Made by a program: the position numbers and the translations under genes
The notes under the pieces: model-generated
The model's input: the letters and a program-made list of their open reading frames with translations, nothing else
Told to the model about the DNA's origin: nothing
The model's database searches: none
NCBI GenBank assembly: GCA_011049715.1
Contig: DRHF01000216.1
Coordinates: 1-63,468 of the forward strand
Direction of reading: 5' to 3'
Length of the DNA stretch: 63,468 bases
Source: Desulfobacterales bacterium
Lineage (GTDB): Bacteria > Desulfobacterota > Desulfobacteria > Desulfobacterales > UBA2156
In this document: piece after piece, positions 8,444 through 18,265 of the stretch
How positions within the stretch are numbered: position 1 is the stretch's first letter
How the letters are laid out: each line of letters opens with the position of its first letter

Positions 8444-9697
8444 ATGAATTCAATATTTTTTCAGCAAAACAGCAAGGTTATAGAAATGAACACCCAGATG
8501 ATTTCCACCCCCATCCGCGTCGGAAAAAAAGAGGCGCCCAATCGGATTGTGTTTCAGCCAATGGAATGCAACGATGCCGATGCCACGGGCGACCCTTCCG
8601 ATCTTTCCCTTAATCGCTATCGGCGGTTTGCCGAGGGGGGTGCCGGTATCATTTTCACCGAGTCTCTGACCATCACTTCTGAGAGCAGGGCCAGAAAAAG
8701 CCAGTTATCGATTACCGAACAAAACGCGAAAGGGCTGGAACGGTTGATCAACGAGATGCGGAAAATCAATGGAGAATCACTGATTTTATTCCAGCTCAAC
8801 CAATCGGGTCGGCTCAGCGAGGCGGCTTTTTCAAAAGTTATTTCGGTCTACCCGACAAAAGATCCGGATATTCATGTCCTGACAGAAGAAGAAATCGATC
8901 AGATCGGCGATAATTTTGTCAATGCTGCGGTTATCGCCAAACAGGTGGGGGCAGACGGCATCGATTTCAAGCATTGTCACGGTTATGTATGCACTGAAAT
9001 GATCCAGCCCGCAAATACCCGAAACGATCGTTATGGCGGGTCCTTTGAAAACCGCACCCGATTTTTCAGAGAGACCACGCGAAAAATGAAGGATGCAGTG
9101 GATGACGACTCTTTTTTGTTGGGTGTTCGGTTTAACGCGTACGATGGCGTACCCGGTGGTTTTGGCGCGGCTGGCCCGGAAGAGGTTATCGAGGACCTCA
9201 GTGAACCGATTGCCTTTTCGAAGATGATCGAAGAGGCGGGGATGGATTATATCAATGTCTCAGCAGGGATTGCCGGCTCTGAAATTACCCAGCCCTCAAA
9301 AAAGTATCCAGTGGGTATATACCGGCTTTTTGGATGGGCACAAGCGGTGAAGAAGGCGGTCAATATCCCCGTGATCGGATCGGGCTACAGCTCCTTGAGG
9401 GATGGCAAAAACGATCTGCCGGAACCGGATCCCGCAAAAAAAGACTTCTTGTACTGGGCGGAAAAGAATTTAAGAGACGGCAACGTTGACCTGGTGGGTG
9501 TCGGCAGACAATCGCTTGCCGATCCGCTGTTCCCAAAAAAACTGCTTGCCGGTGAGTTCGATTCGATCAATTACTGTACCATATGCGATCGCTGTCTGAC
9601 CCTGATGATCGCACAGCAGGTCGTCGGATGTGCGATACATGATAAACACTATCGGGATCTTTATCGCAGCATTAAAAACAAGACCAAAAACCAATAA
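8444..9697 (+). CDS. Old Yellow Enzyme-type NADH:flavin oxidoreductase with Cys cluster motif
   Basis: A 417-residue protein carrying the FMN TIM barrel: an IRVGKKEAPNRIVFQPMECND start, GVGRQSLADP near the C-terminus and GADGIDFKHCHGY, where OYE enzymes keep their His/Asn pair. After the barrel comes CTICDRC plus a fourth Cys 11 residues on, close to the C-x2-C-x3-C-x11-C [4Fe-4S] motif of 2,4-dienoyl-CoA reductase. The C-terminal FAD/NADPH domain of that enzyme is absent. An ATG at 8486 is an alternative start. As the first gene of the rightward operon it may reduce an enone-like intermediate formed by elimination from a keto-sugar, which is inference. Confidence 0.82.
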   Translation: MNSIFFQQNSKVIEMNTQMISTPIRVGKKEAPNRIVFQPMECNDADATGDPSDLSLNRYRRFAEGGAGIIFTESLTITSESRARKSQLSITEQNAKGLERLINEMRKINGESLILFQLNQSGRLSEAAFSKVISVYPTKDPDIHVLTEEEIDQIGDNFVNAAVIAKQVGADGIDFKHCHGYVCTEMIQPANTRNDRYGGSFENRTRFFRETTRKMKDAVDDDSFLLGVRFNAYDGVPGGFGAAGPEEVIEDLSEPIAFSKMIEEAGMDYINVSAGIAGSEITQPSKKYPVGIYRLFGWAQAVKKAVNIPVIGSGYSSLRDGKNDLPEPDPAKKDFLYWAEKNLRDGNVDLVGVGRQSLADPLFPKKLLAGEFDSINYCTICDRCLTLMIAQQVVGCAIHDKHYRDLYRSIKNKTKNQ

Positions 9698-9809
9698 TCC
9701 ACTAAATTGATCGTGGATACTCTGCATATACCCTTTGTTTTGCAGGGCAGAATGAATCATCTCATGCAGTATTTAACCGATTCAGCATGGTACCAGAGAG
9801 ATAAATTTT

Positions 9810-10790
9810 ATGGAACTTGCGGCTGATAGATCCATCCCAAGATTTTCGATGTCATTTAAAACCCTTTTTGAAAGATACGGCATTTATATTTTTTTAGGGA
9901 TACTTTTTATTGCCGCTTCATTGGTTTCTCCCAATTTTTTAAATCCACAGAATTTGAAAGATATCCTCAATCAGGCGGCTGCGCTTGGCATGGTTGCCAT
10001 TGGTCAGACGTTTGTCATTTTGATCGGTGGCGGGGGGTTGGATCTCTCGGTCGCCTCTGTAATGGCAACGGTAGCTGTAATTATTGCGCACAATACCCGG
10101 GGGCAGGATGCGCTTTTTCTACCGGTCGCCATGGTTTGTCTGCTTTTTGGCCTCATTGTCGGTCTGGCCAATGGACTCCTTATTACCAAGCGCAAGGTTC
10201 AACCGTTTATGGCTACCATTGGTATGATGATCATTATTCAGGGACTTCGATTCCTTTACACCGGAGGGGCGCCCAAAGGGGGATTTCCACAGATTATGCG
10301 TTTTTTGGGAACCGGAAGTATCGGCGGGGTCCCTACGTCGATTCTTTCTCTGGCCATTTTAACGGTCATCGCCGTCATTGTCTTAAAAAAGACGATCCTG
10401 GGGCGGCAGATCTATGCCATCGGAGGTAATATTGAGACGGCTTTTCTTTCCGGGTATCCCATCGACAGGGTGATTATCGTCGTTTATATGATCTCGGGCT
10501 TTACCGCTGCCATTGCCGGTCTTTACCTGGCAGGCTATGTCGGCATTTCAGATAACTGGGTCGGCAAAGGCTATGAACTCGACTCCATTGCGGCGGTGGT
10601 TATGGGGGGCACATCCTTTGCGGGCGGCAGAGGCGGGGTAATGGGAACGATTGTCGGGGTTTTGATTATTATCATGTTATATAATTTGGTTTTGTTGCTT
10701 CATTTGCCGATACAGGCCCAATACCTCGTCAAAGGTGCCATAATTATTCTGGCCTCATCGTTTTATGCCACATTCAGAAGGGGCTCCTGA
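9810..10790 (+). CDS. Ribose-type sugar ABC transporter permease (1)
   Basis: A 326-residue integral membrane protein of the BPD_transp_2 (RbsC/XylH/AraH) family. It has about 8-10 hydrophobic helices, with the family motifs LNQAAALGMVAIGQTFVILIGGGGLDLSVAS, seen in pieces, and the cytoplasmic loop LGRQIYAIGGNIETAFLSG that contacts the ATPase. It forms an importer with the binding protein, ATPase and second permease that follow. Two different permeases suggest a heterodimeric channel. The stop codon lies inside a short hairpin (10781-10801). Confidence 0.9.
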   Translation: MELAADRSIPRFSMSFKTLFERYGIYIFLGILFIAASLVSPNFLNPQNLKDILNQAAALGMVAIGQTFVILIGGGGLDLSVASVMATVAVIIAHNTRGQDALFLPVAMVCLLFGLIVGLANGLLITKRKVQPFMATIGMMIIIQGLRFLYTGGAPKGGFPQIMRFLGTGSIGGVPTSILSLAILTVIAVIVLKKTILGRQIYAIGGNIETAFLSGYPIDRVIIVVYMISGFTAAIAGLYLAGYVGISDNWVGKGYELDSIAAVVMGGTSFAGGRGGVMGTIVGVLIIIMLYNLVLLLHLPIQAQYLVKGAIIILASSFYATFRRGS

Positions 10791-10801
10791 TAAAGGAGCC
10801 C
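10781..10801 (+). other. Intercistronic hairpin between permease 1 and binding protein
   Basis: GGGCTCC (10781-10787) pairs with GGAGCCC (10795-10801) across a 7-nt loop that contains the permease stop codon. No T-run follows, so it is more likely an mRNA-processing or stability element than a terminator. Such hairpins commonly help raise binding-protein levels relative to membrane subunits. Confidence 0.4.
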
Positions 10802-10918
10802 GAGAGCGTATCAGTGAAAGGGGGTGATCCATAGCAGACCGTACATCCGATACAGTATCGGTGGAGAGGAGAGGAGCGATCCTCAAACATTATTAAAAAC
10901 CAAAAAAGGAGGTTTTAG

Positions 10919-11995
10919 ATGAAAAAATTAATAGCAATCCTTATCGCAGGGTCATTCTTAAGTGTCACTTTGGGATCTGTTGCCTGGGCCGATCGCTTCC
11001 CGCGGTCATGGCTCTGGGACACAAATGCCCTTAAAATGGTTGACACGGCAAAGTATAAAAAGAAGCCGCCTTATGTCATCGGATTCAGCAATGCGTCTGT
11101 TTCCAATTCCTGGCGAGTCTATTTTGATCTGCAGGTAAGAGCCGAAGCGGATAATCAAAAGGGTTTGATTAAAAAGTTCTACGTGACCGATGCAAACGAC
11201 AAACCCGACAAACAAATCGCCGATGTTGAAGACCTGGTGGCCAAGGGAATCGATCTGTTGATTATCAGTGCTGCCACGATGGCTGCTCTGGATCCGATTG
11301 TTACGCGGGTGATGAAAGAGGGAATTCCGGTGGTTACAGTGGATCGGAGAGTCAAAAGCGATAACTTTGTCTCATTCGTCACATCCAGCAATTACACCCA
11401 GGGACGGATGCAGATGCTCTGGCTTGCTGAGGTGCTAAAAGGTAAGGGTAATATTGTGATGCTGGGTGGTTTTGCAGGCGCCGGCCCCGCAGAAGAGAGA
11501 ATTGACGGGGGTAAGGAAATTCTGGCTCAGTTCCCGGGCATAAAGCTCTTGGATCTCCAGTATGCAAACTGGTCACCGGCTGAGGGAAAGAAGATAATGG
11601 CGGCCATGATCCAATCCTACGGCAAAAAGATCGACGGTGTATGGGGCGATGGGCTCCAAAATGCCGGAGCACTAGAGGCGTTAAATGAAGCGGGTATGAA
11701 AGTGCCCATCACCGGTGATCATCTCAATGCGTTTCTGGTAAGAGTTCAGGAATTGGGATTTCCGGCCATGAGCATCGATTTTCCGGTCTCCATGGGCGCT
11801 GATTCGGTTCTAACGGCATTGAAAGTTCTTAACGGAACGCCTGTGCCCTTTATTATCGATGTTCCCAGGACAATTATAACGACAGTGGATACGGAGAACG
11901 TCAAAAGCGATGTTCCCTGGGACCAGATGGCCCACAAAGATTGGCCTGATGATGCGTGGAACAATACACTCCCCGCAAAATGGCTCCCAAAATGA
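10919..11995 (+). CDS. Sugar ABC transporter periplasmic substrate-binding protein
   Basis: A 358-residue protein with a clear Sec signal peptide ([14 protein letters not shown]...SVAWA, cleavage before DRFPRS). The mature part fits the Peripla_BP_4 / ribose-binding-protein fold: [20 protein letters not shown] at the first strand, [27 protein letters not shown] and a hinge region near [16 protein letters not shown]. The start is fixed by AGGAGG 6 nt upstream. It captures the imported sugar or cyclitol in the periplasm; the ligand cannot be deduced. It is flanked by hairpins on both sides, consistent with differential expression. Confidence 0.9.
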   Translation: MKKLIAILIAGSFLSVTLGSVAWADRFPRSWLWDTNALKMVDTAKYKKKPPYVIGFSNASVSNSWRVYFDLQVRAEADNQKGLIKKFYVTDANDKPDKQIADVEDLVAKGIDLLIISAATMAALDPIVTRVMKEGIPVVTVDRRVKSDNFVSFVTSSNYTQGRMQMLWLAEVLKGKGNIVMLGGFAGAGPAEERIDGGKEILAQFPGIKLLDLQYANWSPAEGKKIMAAMIQSYGKKIDGVWGDGLQNAGALEALNEAGMKVPITGDHLNAFLVRVQELGFPAMSIDFPVSMGADSVLTALKVLNGTPVPFIIDVPRTIITTVDTENVKSDVPWDQMAHKDWPDDAWNNTLPAKWLPK

Positions 11996-12004
11996 TGTTT
12001 TAAC

Positions 12005-12029
12005 GGGAAGGGCCTTTGTGGTCCTTCCC
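12005..12029 (+). other. Hairpin downstream of binding-protein gene
   Basis: GGGAAGG (12005-12011) pairs with CCTTCCC (12023-12029), extended by GCC/GGT pairs around a short loop, 10 bp after the binding-protein stop codon. There is no run of T, so it is probably a 3' stabiliser or partial attenuator ahead of the ATPase gene. Confidence 0.45.
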
Positions 12030-12056
12030 AATACACATCAGAAAAATAGGGTGAAA

Positions 12057-13586
12057 ATGGCTGAAAATATAGTGGAAATGCAAAAGGTGTCAAAAGCATT
12101 TCCCGGTGTTTTGGCACTTGATCAGGTCGATTTTAGTTGTCTGCCAGGGGAAGTCCACGCGGTCGTGGGCGAGAACGGGGCCGGTAAATCGACACTGATG
12201 AAGACCCTTGCCGGTGTTTAACAGCCGGAGGAGGGGAAGATTTTTCTGAGGGGAAGGGAAATCTCTTTTTCTTCGCCCAAAGATGCCCAAAATTCAGGAA
12301 TCAGCATTATCTATCAGGAGTTTAATCTTATCCCCGAACTCTCTGTGGCTGAAAATATCTTTCTGGGACGCGAGCCGAGCAAACGATGGCGACTTATCGA
12401 TACGGCTCGTCTGAATCAGAGAGCAACAGAACTTCTGGCCGACCTGGAAGCCGATATCGATATTCAATCCAAGGTCAAGGATCTTGGCGTGGCCCATCAA
12501 CAGATGGTCGAGATCGCCAAGGCATTGTCTCTAAATGCGGATGTCATTGTGATGGATGAACCTTCAGCCGTGGTTTCAGGGCGGGAGCTGGATTCGCTAT
12601 TTCGTATCATCCGGGCGCTCAAAAAAAGTGGGAAAACGATTATATACATCTCTCATCGAATCGATGAAATTTTTGAAATTTCAGACCGAACCACGGTTTT
12701 AAAAGACGGGAAACTGGTGGGACAGGTAAAAACAAAAGATGTGGACAAACCAAAGATTGTCAACATGATGGTCGGCAGGAGCCTTACTGAAACCTTTCCT
12801 GTCCGGGGGCAGGGGGAGAAAAAAGAGGTTCTTGCTTTGGAAAATGTCTGCAGCGGTAATTCTCTAAAGCAGATCTCGTTCAAGGTTTACAGCGGTGAGA
12901 TCATGGGGTTGGCGGGTCTGGTGGGTTCTGGCCGCTCAGAGGTCGCCCGGGCGATATTTGGTGCAGACAGCATCGATAGCGGAACCGTTTTGTTGAATGG
13001 CCGGCCGATCAAAAAAGCAGCACCAAAATCTTCCATTGCCGGTGGCATCGGATTTGTGACCGAAAACCGTGGAAAGGACGGCCTGGTCTACAGCCTGCCC
13101 GTAAGAAAGAACCTGACCCTACCCATCCTGGGTAGAATCAAAAGGTGGTGTTTTGTCAGCGAGGCAAAGGAAAAGGATTTTAGCACCGATTGTGTTAAGG
13201 AGTACGGCATCGTCACAACTGGCATCGAGCAGGAGATCCAGTACCTCAGTGGTGGTAACCAACAGAAGGTCATTTTGGCAAAGTGGATCAATATTAACCC
13301 CTCAATCCTTATTTTGGATGAGCCGACCCGAGGAATCGATGTGGGTGCAAAGACTGAAATTTATCAACTCATGAGGCTTCTGGCCAGGCAGGGGGCAGCC
13401 ATCCTCATGATCTCTTCAGAGCTGCCTGAGATCATTGGGATGAGTGATCGAATTTTGGTGATGCACGATGGCCGGATCGTGGGCGAGCTCCCTCCGTCCG
13501 AAGCCACTGAGGAACGCATTCTGATGATGGCCACCGCACAGCATATGGATCAAACCCACAGGCAGGAGAAGCCACTTGCGGGTTAG
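12057..13586 (+). pseudogene. Ribose-type ABC transporter ATPase with in-frame TAA stop after Walker A
   Basis: The full frame (510 codons) encodes a two-cassette sugar-import ATPase of the RbsA/MglA type. Cassette 1 has Walker [10 protein letters not shown] (residues 38-46), a C-loop replaced by LGVAHQQMVEIAKAL, and Walker B VIVMDEPSA. Cassette 2 has GLAGLVGSGRSEVARAIFG, LSGGNQQKVILAKW and LILDEPTRGID. Codon 55 (12219-12221) is TAA where the family has Tyr (GVYQPEEGKI), a one-base change. The frame continues intact afterwards. An internal ATG at 12345 could restart translation but the product would lack Walker A. It could be a recent nonsense mutation or a sequencing error; the intact remainder argues for a very young lesion. 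Confidence 0.85.
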
Positions 13587-14508
13587 CTTTTTTAAACGGG
13601 ATAGAACCGTTATCGTATACTTTGTTCTTATTGGACTGGTGGTTGCGACAAGTCTCTTATCCGATATATTTCTGACATCGCGCAATATTCAAAATCTATT
13701 GAGACAGGTGGTCGCTCTCGGGCTGGTGAGTGTCGGGCAGACGTTCACCATATTGACTGCCGGAATCGACTTGTCCGTTGGTTCGGTGGTCAGCATGGCC
13801 TCGACCCTGACGACCGGGATAATTCTCGGTCGTGAACCATTGATTTTTCCTGTGGTTGCACTGGTCATTGTGGCAGCTCTTTTTATCGGTTTCTGCAACG
13901 GGTTTATCATTACCAGAACCCGGGTCCATCCGCTCATTGTGACCCTGGGCATGATGTCCGCCGTTCAGGGGGCGCTGCTGCTTTATACCAAATCCCCGGT
14001 TGGTTCGATTCCACCCAGTTTTGAATTTCTTGCGTGGGGAAAGGTGTGGTTTATTCCATTTCCGATTTTTCTCTTTGCTGCGGTCGCTGCGGCAGGGATT
14101 TTTATCCTCAGACGGACGATTTTTGGCCGCTATATATATGCGACCGGTGGAAATGAAGAAGTGGCCAGGCTCTCGGGGATCAAAACAGACAGGATCAAGA
14201 TCGTCGCGTACATGATCTGCAGCTGCACCGCTGCACTGACTGGTATATATTTGGCCAGCCGGATGGGAATGGGAGACCCACTGGTCGGCGAACGGTATAT
14301 GTTGGATTCAATCTTACCGGTCCTGCTCGGCGGCACGAGCCTTACCGGCGGCAAAGGCAGTGTCGGCGCAACAATTGCCGGGGTCTTTATTATTGCTATT
14401 CTGAGCAACGCATTAAACCTTCTGGATGTATCCGCCTATTGGCAGTGGATTGTAAAAGGGCTGATTATTATCGCTGCGGTTGCATTTTATACGCAAAAGA
14501 AGGACTGA
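13576..14508 (+). CDS. Ribose-type sugar ABC transporter permease (2)
   Basis: A 310-residue BPD_transp_2 family membrane protein with about 8-10 hydrophobic helices, the VALGLVSVGQTFTILTAGIDLSVGS motif (in pieces) and the ATPase-contacting loop FGRYIYATGGNEEVARLSG. It is similar to but distinct from permease 1. The start is TTG at 13576, preceded by AGGAGA at 6-nt spacing. It overlaps the ATPase stop by 11 bp, so it is probably translationally coupled to the ATPase. A premature stop in the ATPase could therefore also lower this subunit unless ribosomes reinitiate. Confidence 0.88.
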   Translation: MRVSFFKRDRTVIVYFVLIGLVVATSLLSDIFLTSRNIQNLLRQVVALGLVSVGQTFTILTAGIDLSVGSVVSMASTLTTGIILGREPLIFPVVALVIVAALFIGFCNGFIITRTRVHPLIVTLGMMSAVQGALLLYTKSPVGSIPPSFEFLAWGKVWFIPFPIFLFAAVAAAGIFILRRTIFGRYIYATGGNEEVARLSGIKTDRIKIVAYMICSCTAALTGIYLASRMGMGDPLVGERYMLDSILPVLLGGTSLTGGKGSVGATIAGVFIIAILSNALNLLDVSAYWQWIVKGLIIIAAVAFYTQKKD

Positions 14509-14672
14509 TCTCTCTTCGGCCTGAAATTTAACATGAAAGACGACCACACAATTGCTAAGTAAATTTACACCAGACGCTTCGCAAAACTATCCCACGGCGC
14601 CTCTGCAGACATTGACTCAATATCGCGTGAATGTGATATGCCGGTGCTTCCAATACCTATAAGGAGAACATT

Positions 14673-15989
14673 ATGAAAGCACGCTTGGTTCCGGTTTATT
14701 TTCCATCCGGAAAAGATGATGAATTTAGCCGACAGCTGAGCAGGTTGAAACGGTTGCTGGCCGGAGAAGCCGAAATACTAACCCCTGTGGCGCTGGGTTC
14801 CACCCTCCCCGAGGCTGATGCGATTCTATTTCCACAACTGCTTGGAGATGCCTTTAAGCAGATAACCGATTTTAGACAGATCGATCTGCCCATACTCATT
14901 ATCACTTCTGAATTTGGAACCGTTGCCATGTGGGATTGGGAGATTGTATCTTTTTTAAAAGATGCGGGGTTAAACATATTTGCCCCCTACGACCTGGAAT
15001 TGACAAAAACAGTATGCAAATGTCTGGGTGTAAAAAGAGAACTGAAGCAAACAAAATTTCTGGTCTTTCAGGATAACCCCGGTGAAGGATTTCAGGCCGA
15101 TATCTTCAAGCGGTTTTACTGGTGGGAGGACAGTTGCACACAGTCCATTAAGGAGAAGTTCGGCATCACCATTGAAAAAAGAAGCTTCAAAGCATTTGGC
15201 GAAAAGGCCAAACAGATTCCGGATGCGCAGGCAGAGGCGGTCTTAAAAAAATGGCATTTTAAAACTGAAGGGGTTTCGACAAGAGCGCTTTACAGCGCGA
15301 TTAAAATCTATATCGCCATCAAGCAGGAGATTGGGAATGACGGTGCTATTAAAGGGGTCGGTATCAACTGCCTCAATGAGTCCCGCTTTTCAGATACCAC
15401 GCCATGCCTGGCCTGGAATATGCTTTTTGAAGAGTGTGGACTCTTGTGGGCATGCGAAGCCGATACCATCTCTCTTACCACAAAGTACATTCTTCATAAG
15501 TCACTGAATGTACCGATTATGATGAGCAACATCTATCCGTTTCTGATGGGAATGACCGCATTGAAGCATGAAAAAATAGACAAGTTCCCGAGTGTTGAAA
15601 ATCCGGAAAACCATTTGTTGGTTGCCCATTGCGGCTATCTGGGAGTTGTGCCGGAATCTTTTGCAACGACATGGCAGCTTAAGCCGAAAGTCCTCGGTAT
15701 CGTTGATAAGAATGCGACGGCAATAGATGCGCGTTTGCCCATCGGCAACCTTACCCTGGCCAAATTGGATCTCACTTTTAATAAACTCATGATCGCGGAG
15801 GGGTATTTGGAGGATTATGTTCAGTATCCCGGATCCGACTGTCGAAACGGGGCAGTTGTCAGAATTTCGAACGGCCATAAAATGATGAATTCATTTTATT
15901 CCCACCATAATTGTCTAATTGCCGATCACTGGAGCAAAGAGATAGCGAATCTGGCAAAGGTGTTTGATCTTGAAATCGAAGCATTTTAA
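14673..15989 (+). CDS. L-fucose/L-arabinose isomerase-like protein
   Basis: A 438-residue protein with the two-lobe architecture of the FucI/AraA-like family. The N-terminal half holds an Rossmann-like segment (LPEADAILFPQ, then ILIITSEFGTVAMWDWE). The C-terminal half has GVGINCLNESRFSDTTPCLAWNMLFEECGLLWACEAD (seen in pieces), where Glu and Asp would be metal ligands, and HCGYLGVVPESF. AAGGAG precedes the ATG. The family interconverts aldoses and ketoses with Mn2+. The many related proteins in sugar clusters are poorly characterised, so a specific isomerase name is not justified. Confidence 0.72.
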   Translation: MKARLVPVYFPSGKDDEFSRQLSRLKRLLAGEAEILTPVALGSTLPEADAILFPQLLGDAFKQITDFRQIDLPILIITSEFGTVAMWDWEIVSFLKDAGLNIFAPYDLELTKTVCKCLGVKRELKQTKFLVFQDNPGEGFQADIFKRFYWWEDSCTQSIKEKFGITIEKRSFKAFGEKAKQIPDAQAEAVLKKWHFKTEGVSTRALYSAIKIYIAIKQEIGNDGAIKGVGINCLNESRFSDTTPCLAWNMLFEECGLLWACEADTISLTTKYILHKSLNVPIMMSNIYPFLMGMTALKHEKIDKFPSVENPENHLLVAHCGYLGVVPESFATTWQLKPKVLGIVDKNATAIDARLPIGNLTLAKLDLTFNKLMIAEGYLEDYVQYPGSDCRNGAVVRISNGHKMMNSFYSHHNCLIADHWSKEIANLAKVFDLEIEAF

Positions 15990-16096
15990 TTGACATCCAT
16001 ATAATTGGAAAACTCCTCAAAAACAACATCTTCTGTCTTATATGATAAAGGGGCGGATTGTGAATTTTGGGGTTTTAACCGGGTATCAGGGAAAAA

Positions 16097-17143
16097 GTGA
16101 ATTTTAAAAAAGAACATTTTAGCACACTGCCGGACGGTAGACGTTTGGAAAAAATCACAGTTGAAAACCCCAATGGATACGCCTTTAGTGTCATCCCATT
16201 TGGAGCCGCTCTGACGTCATTTCGAATGCCGGATGCCAAGGGCCGAATAGAAAATATTGCCCTTGGATTTGATACAATGGAAGCCTATTTGAACGATCCC
16301 CATTACCTGGGAGCCACTGTGGGGCGTTTTGCCAATCGAATTGCAAACGGAAAATTTACCATAAACGGCCGGGAATATGTCCTGCCAAAAAACGATGGAG
16401 ACCACCACCTGCATGGCGGTGTCAAGGGGCTCAGTAAGGTCATTTGGGCAGCTGATCGGTTTGAGACCCGCGACAGTGGCGGCGTGACGCTTTCATATAT
16501 CTCACCGAACGGCGAAGAAAACTACCCCGGTAATCTGAATGTCACTGTTACTTATCTGCTCAACATGGAAAATGAACTTTTTTTTAAGTATACTGCTGAA
16601 ACAGATAAAGAAACACCGGTCAATCTGACCAATCATACGTATTGGAATTTACAGGGTGCGGGGAAGGGAACCATACTCGACCATCTGCTGACCTTAAACT
16701 GCTCCTGCTATCTCCCGGTGACCGATGCCCTGATTCCCACCGGAGAACTTCTGTCGGTCGAAGGCACACCGATGGATTTTAGACGGAAAAAGCGAGTGGG
16801 GGACGACATTCAACTTACGGACGGGGGATATGACCACTGTTTTGTCATCAATGAATCTTCGGTGCTTGATGAAGAAACACTTCGGTTTGCCGCACGGCTC
16901 TTTGACCCGATAAGCAGCAGAAGCATGACTGTTTTTACCGATTTGCCGGGTGTGCAGCTCTATACCGGAAATTTTCTGGACAATGTTCAAGGGATGCAAA
17001 AAGAGGTGTACCCAAAACACAGTGCCCTGTGCCTCGAGACGGAGCATTTCCCGGACGCGGTGAACCATGCGCATTTCTCAAGGCCTTTTTTAAAACCCGG
17101 GAAACGGTACGAAAGCGTTACCATGCATCGGTTTTCCGTCTGA
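16097..17143 (+). CDS. galM: Aldose 1-epimerase (mutarotase)
   Basis: A 348-residue galactose-mutarotase-type beta-sandwich protein. Recognisable motifs are GATVGRFANRIANGKF, the catalytic-His region DHHLHGGVKGL, NLTNHTYWNLQG and GYDHCFVIN, and the late ALCLETEHFPDAVN containing the catalytic Glu. It starts on GTG at 16097 with a weak GGGA upstream; there is no competing ATG nearby. It interconverts alpha and beta anomers of free aldoses, which suggests that an unphosphorylated aldose is present in the cytoplasm during this pathway. Confidence 0.9.
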   Translation: MNFKKEHFSTLPDGRRLEKITVENPNGYAFSVIPFGAALTSFRMPDAKGRIENIALGFDTMEAYLNDPHYLGATVGRFANRIANGKFTINGREYVLPKNDGDHHLHGGVKGLSKVIWAADRFETRDSGGVTLSYISPNGEENYPGNLNVTVTYLLNMENELFFKYTAETDKETPVNLTNHTYWNLQGAGKGTILDHLLTLNCSCYLPVTDALIPTGELLSVEGTPMDFRRKKRVGDDIQLTDGGYDHCFVINESSVLDEETLRFAARLFDPISSRSMTVFTDLPGVQLYTGNFLDNVQGMQKEVYPKHSALCLETEHFPDAVNHAHFSRPFLKPGKRYESVTMHRFSV

Positions 17144-17282
17144 TGCCGTGCGACAACGGTTCAAAGCAGCCGTAAATACGACACCAGCATGTTCGCTGCA
17201 GGAGAATCAGGTAATCAATAACCCCCGGTTGAGCACTTTTTTCGCTTAACGGGGATATCAATATCATTAAGGAGGTAAACGC

Positions 17283-18143
17283 ATGAAAGTCGGTATCGAT
17301 AGTTATTGTTATCACAGATTTTTTGGTGAAGTCTACCCCGAGCAGGAAAAACCATCCAAGGAGATGACGCTCGAGGATTTTATCAGGCGGGCAAAAGAGT
17401 TGACGGTCGATGGGGTTTCTCTGGAATCTTGTTTCATACCCCGTTTTGACAAATCGTATCTCAGCGAGATCAAGGGAATGCTTGATGAATCAAACCTGGA
17501 TCGGGTTTTTGCCTGGGGACATCCGGATGGGCTGGAAGCCGGCAAAAACGAAAAGGCCTTTGATGAAATGATGGCAAGCATCGAATATGCCCATGATATC
17601 GGTGCCAACGTCATGCGGGTGGTTGGCAGCAGCCTGATGTTTCGATTTGAACCCCATGGGCCCCAAATCGAAAAACTGTCACAAATGTTTTCAGAGGCAG
17701 TTAAAGAGGCGGAAAAGTACGGTATCAAACTGGCAGATGAAAATCACATCGACTTTGACTCGGATGAAATGCTTACCCTTATCAACAATGTTAACTCGCC
17801 CTATTTTGGCATTAACTTCGATACGGGTAATTTTATGCGTGTTCTGGATGATCCGGTTCAAGGGATGGAAAAACTGGCCAAACACGTCTACGCCACCCAC
17901 ATCAAAGATTTGAAACCCCAAAAAGGCGCAGCCGTCAATGACTGGTTCTTCTTCTCCAGTACACCAATCGGTGACGGATTCGTGGACAACCAGAAGCTGG
18001 CCCAAATTTTGAAAGATAACGGTTATGAGGGTTTTTTGGCAGTAGAGATCGATTTTCTTCATCCGGATTACAACAACAACGAGGACTGGGCAGTTGAACA
18101 GAGCGTCAAGGCCTTGAAAAATATTGTCGGCAATCTCACATAG
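17283..18143 (+). CDS. Sugar phosphate isomerase/epimerase-type TIM barrel (B)
   Basis: A 286-residue xylose-isomerase-like TIM barrel starting MKVGIDSYCYHRFF after an AAGGAGGT site. The metal-site pattern is present: KLADENHIDF (Glu/His), GINFDTGNFM (Asp), YATHIKDLK (His-x-Lys) and the terminal AVEIDFLHPD (Glu). It differs considerably from barrel A at 5985-6956, so the two are not simple duplicates. It is followed by Gfo/Idh/MocA C, repeating the barrel-plus-dehydrogenase pairing of the leftward operon. It may act as an epimerase, isomerase or eliminating/hydrating lyase on a keto-sugar. Confidence 0.85.
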   Translation: MKVGIDSYCYHRFFGEVYPEQEKPSKEMTLEDFIRRAKELTVDGVSLESCFIPRFDKSYLSEIKGMLDESNLDRVFAWGHPDGLEAGKNEKAFDEMMASIEYAHDIGANVMRVVGSSLMFRFEPHGPQIEKLSQMFSEAVKEAEKYGIKLADENHIDFDSDEMLTLINNVNSPYFGINFDTGNFMRVLDDPVQGMEKLAKHVYATHIKDLKPQKGAAVNDWFFFSSTPIGDGFVDNQKLAQILKDNGYEGFLAVEIDFLHPDYNNNEDWAVEQSVKALKNIVGNLT

Positions 18144-18265
18144 GCAACCAATGTGAATTTCGTGCCCTCACTTTTCGGTATGACGTTTACCACAGATTAA
18201 TTGTTCTTAAGCAACACGGCAAACGCCTCGATAAAGTGAATTGACGCAGCAGGGAGGGTGGACTC

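Noticed and set aside
12219-12221. Programmed recoding of the ATPase stop codon
   Set aside because: Selenocysteine uses TGA and pyrrolysine TAG; TAA has no such use in bacteria, and the expected residue is Tyr.
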